Part shown: positions 23,105 through 35,006 of the stretch, in pieces
Layout: each line of letters begins with the position of its first letter
Position numbering within the stretch: the stretch's first letter is position 1
NCBI GenBank assembly: GCA_006176705.1
Contig: QRFJ01007062.1
Location: forward strand, 32,022 to 96,021
DNA: 64,000 nt
Reading direction: 5' to 3'
Origin: Cocos nucifera
Taxonomy: Eukaryota > Streptophyta > Magnoliopsida > Arecales > Arecaceae
The notes under the pieces: generated by a model
Told to the model about the DNA's origin: nothing
Database searches by the model: none
What the model saw: only the letters and a program-made list of their open reading frames with translations
Made by a program: the position numbers and the translations under genes

Positions 23105-23124
23105 TTAGCCCCCCTACTCCCGAG
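23105..23124 (-). other. Polypurine tract of C1
   Basis: On the minus strand a G-run (agtaggggggctaa) immediately precedes the TGTTGGGG start of the 3' LTR, confirming that C1 reads on the minus strand. Confidence 0.75.
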
Positions 23125-23328
23125 TTTGAAAATCGAAGGAAGGGAGTGCAGGAAAGGTGACTATCGAAGTCTTCCTCTGAGCTCTGTGCTGATTTAGGTC
23201 GAAGCTCGGGGGAGATCTCATTTCCAGTCGGGGCTGACACGGTTGCTTTCTCTAGCCAAGGTCGATGTTGAAGCTCTCCGACTGAGGTTGACATGATAGC
23301 TTTCTCTAGCCGAGGTCGATGCTCGCAT

Positions 23329-25100
23329 TTGACCTTGCTCGCGTTAGGACGAGGTCCCCCTCCTGTTCCTAATGGGCTGTGGGGGCACATGCAGACCGTC
23401 GTCCGAGTCTCTCCCCCCATCTCGTCCTTTGTGAATGAGGCCTTCGACCTTGCTCGCATTAGGATGAGGTCCTCCTCCTGTTCCTAATGGGCTGTGGGGG
23501 CACATGCAGACCGTCGTCCGAGCCTCTCCCCCCATCTCGTCCTTCGTGAATGAGGCCTTCGACTTTGCTCACGTTAGGATGAGGTCCTCCTCCTGTTCCT
23601 AACGGGCTGTGGGAGCACATGCGGACCATCGTCCAGGCCTCTCCCCCCATCTCGTCCTTCGTGAACGAGGCCTTCAACTTTGCTCGCGTTAGGATGAGGT
23701 CCTCCTCCTATTCCTAATAGGGCTGTGGGGGCACATGCAGACCGTCGTCCGAGCCTCTCCCCCTATCTCCTCCTTGGTGAACGAGGCCTTCGACTTTGCT
23801 CGCGTTAGGACGAGGTCCTCCTCCTGTTCCTAATGGGCTGTGGGGGCACATGCGGACAGTCGTCCGAGCCTCTCCCCCCATCTCGTCCTTGGTGAACGAG
23901 GCCTTCGACCTTGCTTGCGTTAGGACGAGGTCCTCCTCCTATTCCTGATGGGCTGTGTGGGCACATGCGGACCGTCGTCCAAGCCTCTCCCCCCGTCTCG
24001 TCCTTGGAGAATGAGGCCTTCGACCGTGCTCGCGTTAGGATGAGGTCCTCCTGTTCCTAACAGACTATGGGGGCACATGCAAACCGTCGTCCGAGCCTCT
24101 CCCCCCATCTCGTCCTTGGTGAATGAGGCCTTCGACCTTGCTCGCATTAGGACGAGGTCCTCCTCCTATTCCTAATGGACTGTTGGGGCACATGGGGACC
24201 GTCGTCCGAGCCTCTCCCCCCATCTCATCCTTCGTGAATGAGGCCTTCGACTTTGCTTGCGTTAGGATGAGGTCCTCCTCCTATTCCTAACGGGCTGTGG
24301 GGGCACATGCGGACCGTCGTCCGGGCCTCTCCCCCCATCTCATCCTTCATGAACGAGGCCTTCGACCTTGCTCGCATTAGGATGAGGTCCTCCTCCTGTT
24401 CCTAACGGACTATGGGGGCACATGCGGACCGTCGTCCGATCCTTTCCACCCATCTCGTCCTTGGTGAACAAGGCCTTCGACCTTGCTCGCGTTAGGACGA
24501 GGTCCTCCTCCTGTTCCTAACGGGCTGTGGGGGCACATGCAGACCGTCGTCCGAGCCTCTCCCCCATCTCGTCCTTGGTGAATGAGGCCTTCGACCTTGC
24601 TCGCGTTAGGACGAGGTCCTCCTCCTGTTCCTAACGGGCTGTGGGGGCACATGCGGACCGTCGTCCGAGCCTCTCCCCCCATCTCGTCCTTGGTGAACGA
24701 GGCCTTCGACCTTGCTCGCGTTAGGACGAGGTCCTCCTCCTGTTCCTAACGGGCTGTGGGGGCACATGCGGACCATCGTCCGAGCCTCTCCCCCCATCTC
24801 GTTCCTTGGTGAACGAGGCCTTCGACCTTGCTCGCGTTAGGATGAGGTCCTCCTCCTGTTCCTAACGGGCTATGGGGGCACATGCGGACCGTCGTCCGAG
24901 CCTCTCCCCCCATCTCGTCCTTGGTGAACGAGGCCTTCGACTTTGCTCGCGATTAGGACGAGGTCCTCCTCCTGTTCCTAACGGGCTGTGGGGGCACATG
25001 CGCACCGTCGTCCGAGCCTCCCCCCCATCTCGTCCTTGGTGAACTAGGCCTTCGACTTTGCTCGCGTTAGGACTAGGTCCTCCTCCTGTTCCTAATGGGC
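23329..25100. repeat. 115-bp tandem array in 3' untranslated region of C1
   Basis: About 15.4 copies of a 115-bp unit with small length variation. Each unit starts gaccttgctcgcgttaggac and includes cctcctcctgttcctaa, gggggcacatgcggaccgtc and cccatctcgtccttggtgaa. The unit length is not a multiple of three, so the open frames across it shift each unit and are not a protein. Neighbouring units are about as similar to each other as distant ones, suggesting recent amplification. Confidence 0.93.
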
Positions 25101-25270
25101 CACTTTCGCTCATTTCTTTCTCCTACCATCAGATAGTTTTTTCATCTAGAAACAATATTATTGAGAGGGAAGAATTTTACCGAGGGGAAGCTAATCGCAG
25201 CGCATTTCCGTTCGAGGGTCGTCGGGGTGTTGTTCCTCGGAGTTCCCTCGGGCAGTAAGTCTCGTCCAGA
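25101..25270. other. C1 spacer between array and gag remnant
   Basis: Non-repetitive; no motif recognised. The pol region expected between gag and the 3' untranslated region is simply absent here. Confidence 0.5.
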
Positions 25271-27009
25271 TGACCTCCTCTATCTCATGCCGGCCTCCTC
25301 AATTTGGAGCATGCTTCTCTTGGCTTTGACGCTGAAAGGTGACGAATCGTCGATGTACCAAGCTCCTCCCGGGGATGATGTTGATGACACCGCGAGGCGG
25401 CCGACCTTCTTGTCTTTTCTGGTTACGGCAGCGCCTTTAGCCGATCTTCCCTTGCTTCAGGCTGACGTCGGAGGAATTTATCCCATCGTCCCTTTTTGAC
25501 GAACTCTTCAATCTCGAGCTCTTCAATCTCATCTTGGAGCTGAACGTATTCCTCAGTGTCGGGGCCGTGGTCGCGATGGTAGTGTCGGGGCCGTGGTCGC
25601 GATGTTAGGGGCTTTACTTGCTTCGATCGCGCGCGTTTGGGGAGGCCGTAGTCCTTCAGGTCCTGACGGCTGGCTCTTAACTTCGTCGAGAATTTGAGTT
25701 AGAGGAGCGGGGCGTGGTTGCGGAACCCTTCGGGAGGAGGATTTCTTCACACCCTTATGTCGGGGCTTCCTTCTTGGTGAGCTCGAGGAGTTCGGGCTTC
25801 GCTTGTGAGGAGCTTCATTCCGCTTTTCCGCGAAACTTTCTGTGGGAGAACTTCATGCTTCTTTGTCCGAACTTCCTTGCTCGCAGGGAGGGGGTCGGCT
25901 TTGCTTGCCCGAACTTCATCACTCCTCCCGTGAATTCGCTGTAGCGACGTACTCGAGGGGGAGTCCGGCCTCGCTCGTCCCGGTGCGGTCTCGAGTGCGG
26001 TCGAACTTCAGATCGGTCTCCTTATGTCAAACTTCATTCTGGGGGGGGGCTTCGTTCTGCCCTCACTTGCGCCGAACTTCACTGTGATGGTGAGCTTTAA
26101 GGTGGAGTTCGGCCTTCGGGCTCACTTATGCCAAACTTCATTCCGCGGGGAACTTCGTTCCGCCCTCACTTATGCCGAACTTCCCTTGGATGATGAGCTT
26201 CGAAGGAAAGTTCGGCCTCACCGAACTTCACTCGGCTCTCCACCGTCTGCCAGCTGCCCTCTCAGGGATTCCTCGTCTTTCGACTTGAAGGCTTCTTCCG
26301 CATGGGCATATCTCTCGGCCCGAGCCAGCAGATCGGCGAAGTCTCTGGGATACTTTTTTTCCAGAGAAAATATTAAGTTATTTCTTTGAAGGCCGCCCTT
26401 GAGTGTGGCCATCGCGACAGACTGGTCCAAGTCCCGAACTTCCAATGCCGCGGTGTTAAACCGGGTGACGTAATCCTGGATGGATTCCTCCCACTTCTGC
26501 TTGACGTTCATCAGGAAGTCTGAACCTCGGCGCAGACGTCAGCATGATGAGCCAAGGTGACGCGGCCGAGCTCTTCAATACGCCAGTCCATCTCCCGTAG
26601 CCTGCAATCGAGGGCGTCATCTTGGCTGCAGATCTTCGGGGTGCTTTCGACTATGAATGGGGAAGGTCTCCCCTAGGAGATAACAATGATCCGAGCACGG
26701 ATCCCTGGCCCTCAATTTCCCCTTCTCCAGGGTGATCGGTACGCTGGTCCTGGTACTCTTTCTTGGGGCCGATTTCCGACATTCTAATGGTGGGTTTCCT
26801 GGTGGAGTCACCACCGGGGGCTGCTGTATAGCCTACAATGCCTCCGTGAGGCTACGGACCTGTCGGACAAGTAGGTCGAACTGCTTCACATCCACCGCAC
26901 GTACAGGTGGAACCTGAGCTGCCGGGGCTGAAGCAGGGACAGATGGATCTGGTTGGGATCGGGCCGTGGAGGCCGCCGAGTGCCGCGTCGAAGCTCTCCT
27001 GGGAGGCAT
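25271..27009 (-). pseudogene. gag: C1 gag (broken)
   Basis: Starts with ATG at 27009 (MPPRRASTRHSAASTARSQP), then an in-frame stop near 26836. The Retrotrans_gag core is clear at 26511-26218: WEESIQDYVTRFNTAALEV, then LKGGLQRNNLIFSL and DFADLLARAERYAHAEEAF. The C-terminal knuckle-like tail reads HYHRDHGPDTEEYVQL DEIEEL at about 25590-25520, where HRDHGH-T-E is usual in Tat gags. Between them, 25780-26215 is expanded by gaacttc-rich sub-repeats. A frameshift lies between 26617 and 26511. The tail has a small duplication at 25555-25605 (cggggccgtggtcgcgat twice). Confidence 0.8.
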
Positions 27010-27099
27010 TTTTTTTTCGGAAGAGAAGGGAGATCTATGGAGAGGGGAGGAAAGTTGCCTAGCACTCCTTTAAGAATGAGGGAACCTCGGAGGTTCGGG

Positions 27100-27119
27100 C
27101 CCTCCTTCTAGTGCCAATC
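27100..27119 (-). other. Primer-binding site region of C1
   Basis: On the minus strand gattggcactagaaggaggg follows the CA end of the 5' LTR. A site of the form ttggcgctagaagga is used by some Tat elements. Which tRNA it matches cannot be settled here. Confidence 0.55.
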
Positions 27120-28203
27120 TGTTGGTGCAGAAACTGGTCGTCGCCGGAGTGGAGGCCGATGAGGTCGCCGCTGGGGACCTGCAAAACAAAGTTCCATCCG
27201 AAACCGATGGGGGGTGGCTCCAGCAGGACCCTCCGACGGTCAAGTCAATTTTCGGCCAGCAGGAATGGAGTGCTCGGAATGTGTTCCGGAGCTTAGAGAA
27301 GAAGAGGAGAGCTCAGAGAGATTAGGGGTCAGAGAGCCTAGCCTTAGCGTATCGGGAGGGTCCTTTTTATAGCGGAGCTTGATGGTGACAACTGCAGCCG
27401 CATGCTGGCGGGCCGCTCGAGGTTCGGCGGAGTCAGTCTCATGGGATGGTGCTATGTGCGACGGATTGATGGTGATAGCTATCGCCGCCTGACAGTGGGT
27501 CGCTATCGCCTGCGGTGGACTGATGGTGATGGCTGCAGAGCTAGCTGAATGAAGGGTTGAAGGCCTTCGTCGTGTGCCCATTTTGGAGGAGTTCGACTCC
27601 TAAAGAGGAAGATTTGAGGGAGTTTGGCTCCCATAGGCGTCTGGCTAGAGGTATGCAGCTAAGGCTCATCCGCTGAAGAGTTCAGTCGAGGGAAATCCGA
27701 AGCTCGGCCGTTGGAGAGTTCGACCGGATGTTGGACTTCGGCTGAGGCTTGGACGCTTGAGAGTTCAGTAGGAGCTCGATTGGCTGAAGTTCGGTGAGGG
27801 CGACCGCTGAGGAGTTCGGCCGAGTGACGACTGCTTGAGGAGTTCGACCAAGGGGGCGACCGCTGAGGAGTTTGGGCGCTGGGAGATTCCGTTAAAGCCC
27901 GGCCGCTTAGAGTCCAAGGAGCTCGGTTGCTAAGCAGTTCGGTTAGCTGGACGGGTTCGAAGGAGCTTGATGCTGGGGGTTCCAGGAGCTCGACCGCTAA
28001 GTAGTTCGGCCGGCTGGAGGGGTTCGGTCTTGACGCTGGGAGTCTGGAAGAAGCTCGGCAGCTAACTAGTTCGACCGGCTGGAAGAAGCTCGGGCGCTGG
28101 GAGTTCGGCTGAAGCCCATCTGTCGAAGCTCTTCTGCGGCTACTGGTTGCATTAGGCTGGGCATCGAGCTAGACTTCGGCTGGAGCGGGATTTATCCCCA
28201 ACA
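27120..28203 (-). repeat. 5' LTR of C1
   Basis: 1084 bp, TGTTGG...CCAACA, with a minus-strand TATAAAAA at 27364-27371. It differs from the 3' LTR by small indels and mostly transitions. Confidence 0.92.
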
Positions 28204-28208
28204 GAAAC
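28204..28208. repeat. Target-site duplication of C1, right copy
   Basis: gaaac, identical to 21983-21987. B1's 5' LTR has a single gaaat at the matching place. Confidence 0.9.
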
Positions 28209-29946
28209 CATATCCATATGGATTCTAAGAGTATTGCTTTATACATTCGACCTATCTGACCATCGGGTACCATTACCAGATGGTCACTTTTATTAATACA
28301 AAAATTTATTTTATACTATTGGCTTAGGTTCGAACTTATGAGATCACACACATAAAAGGTATCAATCTAATAGGATGGTTGATCAATGATTGAGAATTAT
28401 TTTAAGGTTAAATATTCAATACGATTGATGTTTGACCTAGTGCAAGTGTTGTAGGAGGATCGATTAGCAATCAAATTGCTAATTAGCTCAATCTGATTGA
28501 GCCAAAGGACTGAGATCAATTATAATTATATAAAAATTAATTAGATTTAGTTTGTACTTAATTGGATCAAGTCTAATTGGTTTATGGGATTAGCCAATTG
28601 CAAGGAAGAACGCATTCCTATTCAATTAGGACTTGAGTGCCCCTAATTTCTAATTTGACTAAAATTTAAATTAGATTTAAATATAATTTAATCTAATTTA
28701 ATTGAGCTCTTAGTTGGACTAAAATCATCTTTAATTGGGTTGCACAAGTTTTGATTTAATTGGATTCAAAAATTATTTGGACCAACTGAAAACAAGGAGT
28801 CCCAGTCTAATTGGGACTCTCTCTCCTTGCCCCACCTAGTTTCCCACATCCATGCCCTTGATTTTTGGCATGATTTTTTTTACACCCAGAGAGAAGATGT
28901 GTGCCTCTAAGCCTCCTTTAATTCTTATATGAAAGTTGGTTTTGGACTTGGTCAAAACTAGGAAGTAGTTTTGATCTCAAACTCTATTTGATAGAGTTTG
29001 TGGAAACCAAAACCTCCCTCTTGTGTGGTGCCAACAATCAAATATTTTTTTTGATATTTTCATGGAAAAGAAGGAATATTTGTATGCCAATTCTATGGAG
29101 TCCATGCCAAAGAATAAGAAGGGGGTGCCCAAGAGTTGGATGCCCCAATCCTTGTCTTATTTGGACATTCCTATCTAGGTATTTGGCCTAGATAGGGACT
29201 TAGCCATATCTCTCTATTTAAAGAGAGTTAGGTTCTTATTTTTCTACAGCAATTAGATCTAGGAGAGAGGGCTTAGGCATGGGAGACTTGGGCTTAAAGG
29301 ACTTTTGGGCTTGTGACTTTGTGAAGATACAAATCTATTGTGTCTAGGTGAGAGAAAGAATAGAGAAAAAGGGTCTTCTTTAGGGTTTTATTATTAAATC
29401 TTCTTCTACTTCTTTTTGAAAGAAAAAGGTGAGGAAGAGGACCACTGCAGATCCTCCCATCTCCTCTTTAGTCCTTGGAGAGTCCAAGATTATTTGAAGA
29501 AGGAGATTCACCATCAACCATTAATGAAGGATCAACACAGTGCTAGCACACTATGCTATTTTTCAATTGCTGGACTTCGAATTAAGATCGAGGCTTCCTA
29601 TGGACTTCTCATAGAGGCCAGATGCATATGCAGCTTGAAGCGACAACCTCTGCCTTAGATCAGCAAGTGATGATCTCCTTCCATGAAAAATGTATTGAGA
29701 TTCAATCTCAATAGTAGTCTAGATCAGATCTAGATTTTTGTTTGATGTTGATATGATCAACATCCTTAATTTTATTTAATATTTAATTTTTAGATTTATA
29801 TGCATGCAGGAATCATATTATTAGATCCTAGATCTAGGATTTAAATGTATATTTTCATAGATTAATATGATTAATCTATTGCTTGCACTATTTATATTTT
29901 GAAAAAAATTCAAAATACATACTAGAAACCCTAGATTTTTTCTTCA
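28209..29946 (+). repeat. 3' LTR of B1, right part
   Basis: The remaining 1738 bp, ending ctagattttttcttca. With the left part it totals 2492 bp, against 2496 bp for the 5' LTR. It is followed by the exact target duplication gatac (29947-29951). Confidence 0.92.
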
Positions 29947-30735
29947 GATACCTCCTCTGAGATCATGAGCACACAATTATTGGTCTCATCACTATCGCTA
30001 TCTTGATCCACCATCATTGTAGCCTTCATTTGATCATTAAGTTATTGATAATCTCTGACATGATGCCCCAACTCATTGCATCGATAGTATGTAATCTTGC
30101 TCAAGTCCCTCGTCTTGGATTTGGACCATCCATCTCGCGATCCTTTGTTGCTTCGTCTTCTACCACCACCATCTCTAGACACCATCATAGTTGAGTCACT
30201 ATCTAAACTTGACGCTCAATTCTTCCAACTGAGAATCTCATTCTAGAGAATTACAGAAGTGACCTCTTTCATCTTAATGGTGCTCTTTTTCACAAGAAGA
30301 GCAGTCGCTAAAGACTCAAAAGAAGAGAAAAGTGATAGAAGTAAGACCAACATTGAGAAGATTAGTGAGGATCTTCTGAAAGTTGCTAAGATATTCCTAC
30401 ATGTTATGCCCTTCGATCATCTGTAGATGGTAGAACTGCTTCTACAGGAAGAAAGTATTGATGTGTGACTTTGTCATATATATTTCCTCAAGCTTCGATC
30501 ATATTGTCATTGAAAAAGTCTCGCCAAGTACATGGATCATTATATCATCTACTAAGTACAAGCTGATCATACTCACCGCCTGCATCTAAAGCCACCTTCA
30601 GTCCATCGCCTCTATGGTAGTCGGCTTCTCTTGGCATGAGAGAGCATTAATTAACCCTTGTTGGATGAGCAAATATTTTACTCTTTCTTGCTATAAGGAG
30701 AAATTGCTCTTTCCATCAAATTGATTGATCTCCAT
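29947..30735 (-). pseudogene. gag: Element D gag (broken)
   Basis: The ATG at 30735 begins MEINQFDGKSNFSL, the usual start of a copia UBN2-type gag. It continues through LLIQQGLINALSCQEKPTTI and IYMTKSHINTFF (about 30470), with several in-frame stops. The nucleocapsid knuckle YYRCNELGHHVRDY is at about 30090-30050, with the first and last Cys changed to Tyr. The acidic tail runs to the gatac target site at 29951 and continues in frame in the protease piece at 12841. Confidence 0.8.
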
Positions 30736-30842
30736 CTTGATTAAGCTTATATTCTCCATCTTCTTTGATCTCAATCAATACTATGGCAATCTTGCGCTTT
30801 TCTATAATCTAGCTTTGATATCAATTGTTGTGATCAGAGCTG

Positions 30843-30855
30843 CTTTGATACCAAT
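30843..30855 (-). other. Primer-binding site of element D
   Basis: On the minus strand attggtatcaaag, an initiator tRNA-Met-type site with one mismatch, directly follows the LTR end. Confidence 0.72.
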
Positions 30856-31826
30856 TATTATTATAGTACCACTTGCTCTGGCACGACCTCTTGGAAAGAT
30901 CCCTCATGCGGGATATGGATCTTCCATGTCTAAGATCAAAATGCAGGTAATGATGTGGACACCATGATAAGAAAGTTAAGAAATATAAGAAAGAACACAA
31001 TCAAATACATGAATTAAGCTAAAGCTTACCTCCATGGGGTATGCATGCTTCACTATGAAAAAAGAGAAATTTTATAAAGAGAGATCACACACCCTCAATC
31101 CTCATATACTAATCCCTATCTCTCAACAAGAATCACTCTCCCTTATAAAGAAGCTTTCAAAACAACCCAAGGAGACCCTTTGCCACTTTGCCTAACACTT
31201 TGCATGACCACCAACCCTCTATCAGTGCTCTGCCTACATCTACTCTGCTGGCCGACGAACTCTGGTGCCCATAGGGCTTTTTAAAGGCATCAAATTGAGT
31301 CCAATTTGAGTTCAAAGTGGAGATAGGAGTTCGATTACAAGTCTAAATACCCCTTGGCCATCTGATCAAGTCCTAAATCAATCTAATCAAACCCGCAACA
31401 TCTTTGGACCATTTAATCATGCAACGCTGCACCTGTGCACCACTCGTGGACCATGCCTATGGTGATCCTAGCTGAATCACCGCACACCACATTGCCCACC
31501 AAGCTTAGTTTCCTCTATGCACTATGTGAAAATGCCGTCACCGCTTAAGGGTCTACGGTGGACTGTGTAAGGCTTCCAATCTATGGTGGACGATGTGAAA
31601 TAGAGGAGGCCGCATGCTTGCATTAGGCTGCATGGGTCTGCTAGGCTATGCACCCACCTGGGCCGCATGCTTGGTTGGGCCTCGTGGGCATACTGAGCTA
31701 CACCTAGTTGTTGGGACAGCCCCTCCTATAGGTCATTCTTTATGTGGGCTTCCTTCCTGAGCTTCTTCTTGCTGTGGACTTCGCTATGGGCTTATATGGG
31801 TCAAATTCATGGTATTTTTCTCAACA
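30856..31826 (-). repeat. 5' LTR of element D (right copy)
   Basis: 971 bp. On the minus strand it begins tgttgagaaaaataccatg at 31826 and ends beside the primer-binding site. It resembles 2436-3243 over most of its length. No coding content. Confidence 0.78.
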
Positions 31827-32368
31827 CTTCAAAGCTGGCCTTAGGTTATCTTTCCATAATTTTATTATAGATCATTTTAGGGTCTTCCTAATTGCCCCCT
31901 GATATGTCATGTTGAACTCGTGGTGCCTTATAATAGTCTTTCTTTCCCACTGCTTCCTCCTTGATGCCAAGCCAACCATCTATCTCTTTCGATAATGTTT
32001 CTCATTCAAGGAATATCCCAAAGAGATCAGATGGTGGTATGCCTCTCCTCAAATGGGGTGGCACCACATCCGAGGTGCTTCTTCCTCCATTCATATTTGG
32101 AAGGAGAGTTTTATTTTTTGTTTCAGTTGAGTAGTCCTGAGTTTTCAATACTATATGGGGTCAATCTTGGCAATTATCAAATAAGGCTTTGGTTCTTTTA
32201 GACATTGAGGAGGAAGTCTTGAAGTTTATTTTAGCCATGCTGCTCCTCCTTTGTGCACACTTCTTTTCGAGACACTGAATAAGGTTAGCTTGAGCTCAGC
32301 CCACCCTTTGGGTAAGTGTAGATATTTGTAGTTTTATTTCACCTTAGCTCTTTTGGATTGGTGTTTTT
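31827..32368. other. Unassigned stretch between elements D and F
   Basis: No open frame above about 70 codons, no RNA gene, and no repeat found elsewhere in the window. It may be the oldest flanking DNA or an unrecognised element remnant. Confidence 0.4.
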
Positions 32369-34022
32369 TGATAATCATCATAAAATTATAAATAAAAGCA
32401 TTAAATTATATATTTATTTAATATTTATTTAAAAAATTAATATTTTTATTAATATTTTGTAGGAAAGAAGCTTACTAGTATAAAGAGCTTGATTTATGGG
32501 TTCAAATGGACCAAATTTGATAAAAATTAGCAAAATTTAAATGAAGGTCACAAGTTTAAATAAGGGAAAAAAAAGAGAACCGGTTTGGTGGCTCAGAAGA
32601 ACCGGCTGGCCCTGACTGCAGTGCTAGCGAGCCAACCATGCAAACCTAGCCTAGCAGCCGCTGACGTCAGGCCGATGCAACACATAACGTGGCTCACTGG
32701 GCACTTTACTATAGTGGTGAGCCGGGTTTTTACGAGGCACATGGCAAGGCGAGGAGCATTTTGCGCGATCATTGGCTCTCGTCAATGCCAGTTGTGATCT
32801 GATGGTCGGCATTGTTTCCCAACATGATTCAAATCCTTTAGCGATCTTCAGGCGAAATCAATGGCCCAGCACTCCTTGATCTAGCTATCCAATGATCGAA
32901 ATCAAGTCCCAGACACCATCCGATGGCTGACACTATTTTCGATTCTGATCAGGAATCTCTAGGCTTGCAGGTGCGATCTACTGGCCCAAAATCACCCAAT
33001 CACATGATCTAACGATCTAGAAATAATTGGGCTCTGCTCTTTTAGCTATGTGGTGGATTTTGATCTATTCATAGGTGATCCAATGGCTAGAATTTCAATA
33101 GCAAGAAGAATCCTACCCAAAATCCAAATTAAGATCGACAAGGACTCAAGACTACCTATTTTCCCTCTATTTAATCCTTTGTTATGCCAGACCTTCAAAT
33201 AGACCCTCCTAAGCAGGTAATTAGCCTCTTCCAATCCCTCTCTCTCCCTTCTCTTCTCCTCTCCTCTCTTCTTCTTTCTTTTTCTTTTCTTTTTTTTTTC
33301 TTTGGAGATTTGAACATGCCGAAAGCTAGCAAGATCAAATCCATGAGTGGCTAGAGATCTCATGTTCGGGGAGTAAGAGAAGTCTTTAACATAAGAGTTT
33401 GTAATTTGAACCTTATTTTTTTTTATTGAGCAATAAAATTTATTCATTTTTTACATATCTTTCTTATGTATATTTTAATATTTAATTTTTATAATTTATA
33501 CCTAAGGAGATAGATCATGATCATAGATAGATATGGTATGTGCTTATATTAGGATGAATTATAAGAAATAATTAGATTTATATTTATATTCTTTGATTGC
33601 ATAATCTAAATAGTCTATGTCTATGAGATGGATCATGATCATGTTAGATATGGTCCATGCTTGGTAGAATAGATTATGTTAGAATCAGATGAAGAAAATA
33701 TACATCTTATAAGATTGCATGAATCAATCATAATCTTAAATATTGAGAGATGGAACTGAAATCCTAGATAATTTTTTTTATTAGTTCCAAAACCCCACTT
33801 AATTAATAATTTACTTTTTTTTATTATCTACTAAATTTAAATTAATTTTTTTAAATTATTTATTTAAATTTTTATTTTATAAATTAATTTTAAAATTTTT
33901 TTTAATTAAAATTGAACATAACTCAGCCTTCAATCCTCAAAAAAATCAACATCCGACTCACCACTGTCCTAATTAATAGTAAGATCAGTTTTAATTATTA
34001 TTTATTATAATGATAAATATCA
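32369..34022 (+). repeat. 5' LTR of F
   Basis: 1654 bp, tgataatcat...aaatatca, repeated (with divergence) from 40853. It carries a polypyrimidine run near 33240-33300. No coding sequence. Confidence 0.85.
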
Positions 34023-34028
34023 AATTTT

Positions 34029-34045
34029 TGGCATCATTATCGAAG
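34029..34045 (+). other. Decayed primer-binding site of F
   Basis: tggcatcattatcgaag resembles the Athila/Tat tRNA-Asp site (tggcgccgttgccgggg). The differences are consistent with transitions, including at the CpG positions, as expected from methylation decay. Confidence 0.7.
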
Positions 34046-35006
34046 ATTGTAGCATGGTTGCTTCAATTAAAAAAATTAATTAATTAAAAAAAATAAAAAT
34101 ATTTTTTTTTACTTTTTAATTTTATTTAGCTATTACTATCTTTCATAACTAATTTCTTGCTTTATATAGTTTAGATTAATTTACTACTTTTAATACTTAA
34201 TCACTTGAATTTACTTTCTTTTGCAAAACCACATGAATCAAAAACTAAAAAAATATCTATAAAAAGATAAAATCATAAGCCCTAAAAAAATCACTGATAT
34301 CTTATAATACTTAATTAATCTAGCATTACCATACATATAAAATAAAATTAATTTTTAACATATTTGGACACCTTGCTTTCTTTGCATTGCATATTCATAA
34401 TACACTTTAAGGGCACTACCTATTAAATAATATAAGATGAAAATTTGATCATCCTTTCTTAGCCCACAAACCACTATCTTTCATATTGCATTGACCTAAG
34501 TCTTTAACTTAAAATCGATTAGACGTTGGCCCTTAAAAATTTTCGAGCTCATTAGGACAAGGAAACCCAAGAGTTAGATCCAGTTAGGATAAGTCAGTTG
34601 GACTGGTATCTAAGGCAAGTAGTTTAGGAACTAAATCTTGAAGGAAGGTGGTTACTTAATTGGTCCTGTTAGCTTATCTAGCCAAGATAATTATTGTCTA
34701 AGAAAACCAATGGAGAGACTTCCATCAACCTTATACTTATCTAGCCAGTTGAGTGGCTAATTTTTTACTTGGAGGACTTGAAGGTGATCTTGGCAGTTAG
34801 GAGCTATCTAGATCTAAGTTAATCCTAGGATAGAGAGTTTATGCTTGATTAACTTGATTGTAATAAACAACAAATACTAAATTAATTCTTCACATCTATC
34901 ATCCTTAGATCTAGGACCCTCTAGGCTCTTATCTTTAGAATTCTCTCTCCTCATCTCTCTTCTTGTTCTTTTTACTAAAATATAATAAAATAAATAACAA
35001 TCAAAG
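34046..35006 (+). other. Leader of F
   Basis: AT-rich, no sustained frame. At 34613-34742 it holds AGGCAAGT...ACTTATCT, with flanking words like those of the copia leaders (ggtatctaagg, ttaattgg, cttccatc). The N-terminal gag domain expected here was not found. Confidence 0.5.

Larger units (their letters stand above)
21988..28203 (-). mobile_element. Tat-like Ty3/gypsy element C1 (gag-only)
   Basis: 6216 bp with LTRs TGTTGG...CCAACA, bracketed by gaaac at 21983-21987 and 28204-28208. It is much richer in GC than its surroundings. On the minus strand the order is 5' LTR (28203-27120), primer-binding site, gag (27009 to about 25270), a 115-bp tandem array (25100-23329), polypurine tract, 3' LTR (23104-21988). 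No protease, reverse transcriptase, RNase H or integrase motif is present. It would need proteins from a full-length relative. The gag sequence and the array in the 3' untranslated region both point to the Tat lineage. Confidence 0.88.
12842..29946 (+). mobile_element. Ty1/copia element B1 with C1 inside its 3' LTR
   Basis: The whole unit spans 17.1 kb, of which 6.2 kb is the inserted element C1. B1 itself is about 10.9 kb: 2.5-kb LTRs, primer-binding site, 1.9-kb leader, then gag, protease, integrase, reverse transcriptase and RNase H in copia order. An exact 5-bp duplication (gatac) brackets it. The coding regions carry many stops. The family is the same as B2 and the solo LTR at 37174-40037. 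Confidence 0.93.

Noticed and set aside
23329..25100. CRISPR-like regular repeat array
   Set aside because: Whole 115-bp units are repeated head to tail without unique spacers, inside a plant retrotransposon.
23070..25113. Series of arginine/glycine-rich open frames on the minus strand (MGGEARTTV... repeated)
   Set aside because: They are readings of the 115-bp tandem array. The unit is not a multiple of three, so the frame changes each unit and no consistent protein results.
25058..26389. Several GC-rich plus-strand frames of 76 to 121 codons
   Set aside because: They are antisense to the C1 gag remnant and its gaacttc sub-repeats.
33046..33447. 133-codon minus-strand frame with a lysine/arginine run
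   Set aside because: It is inside F's 5' LTR; the basic run is the translation of a polypyrimidine tract.
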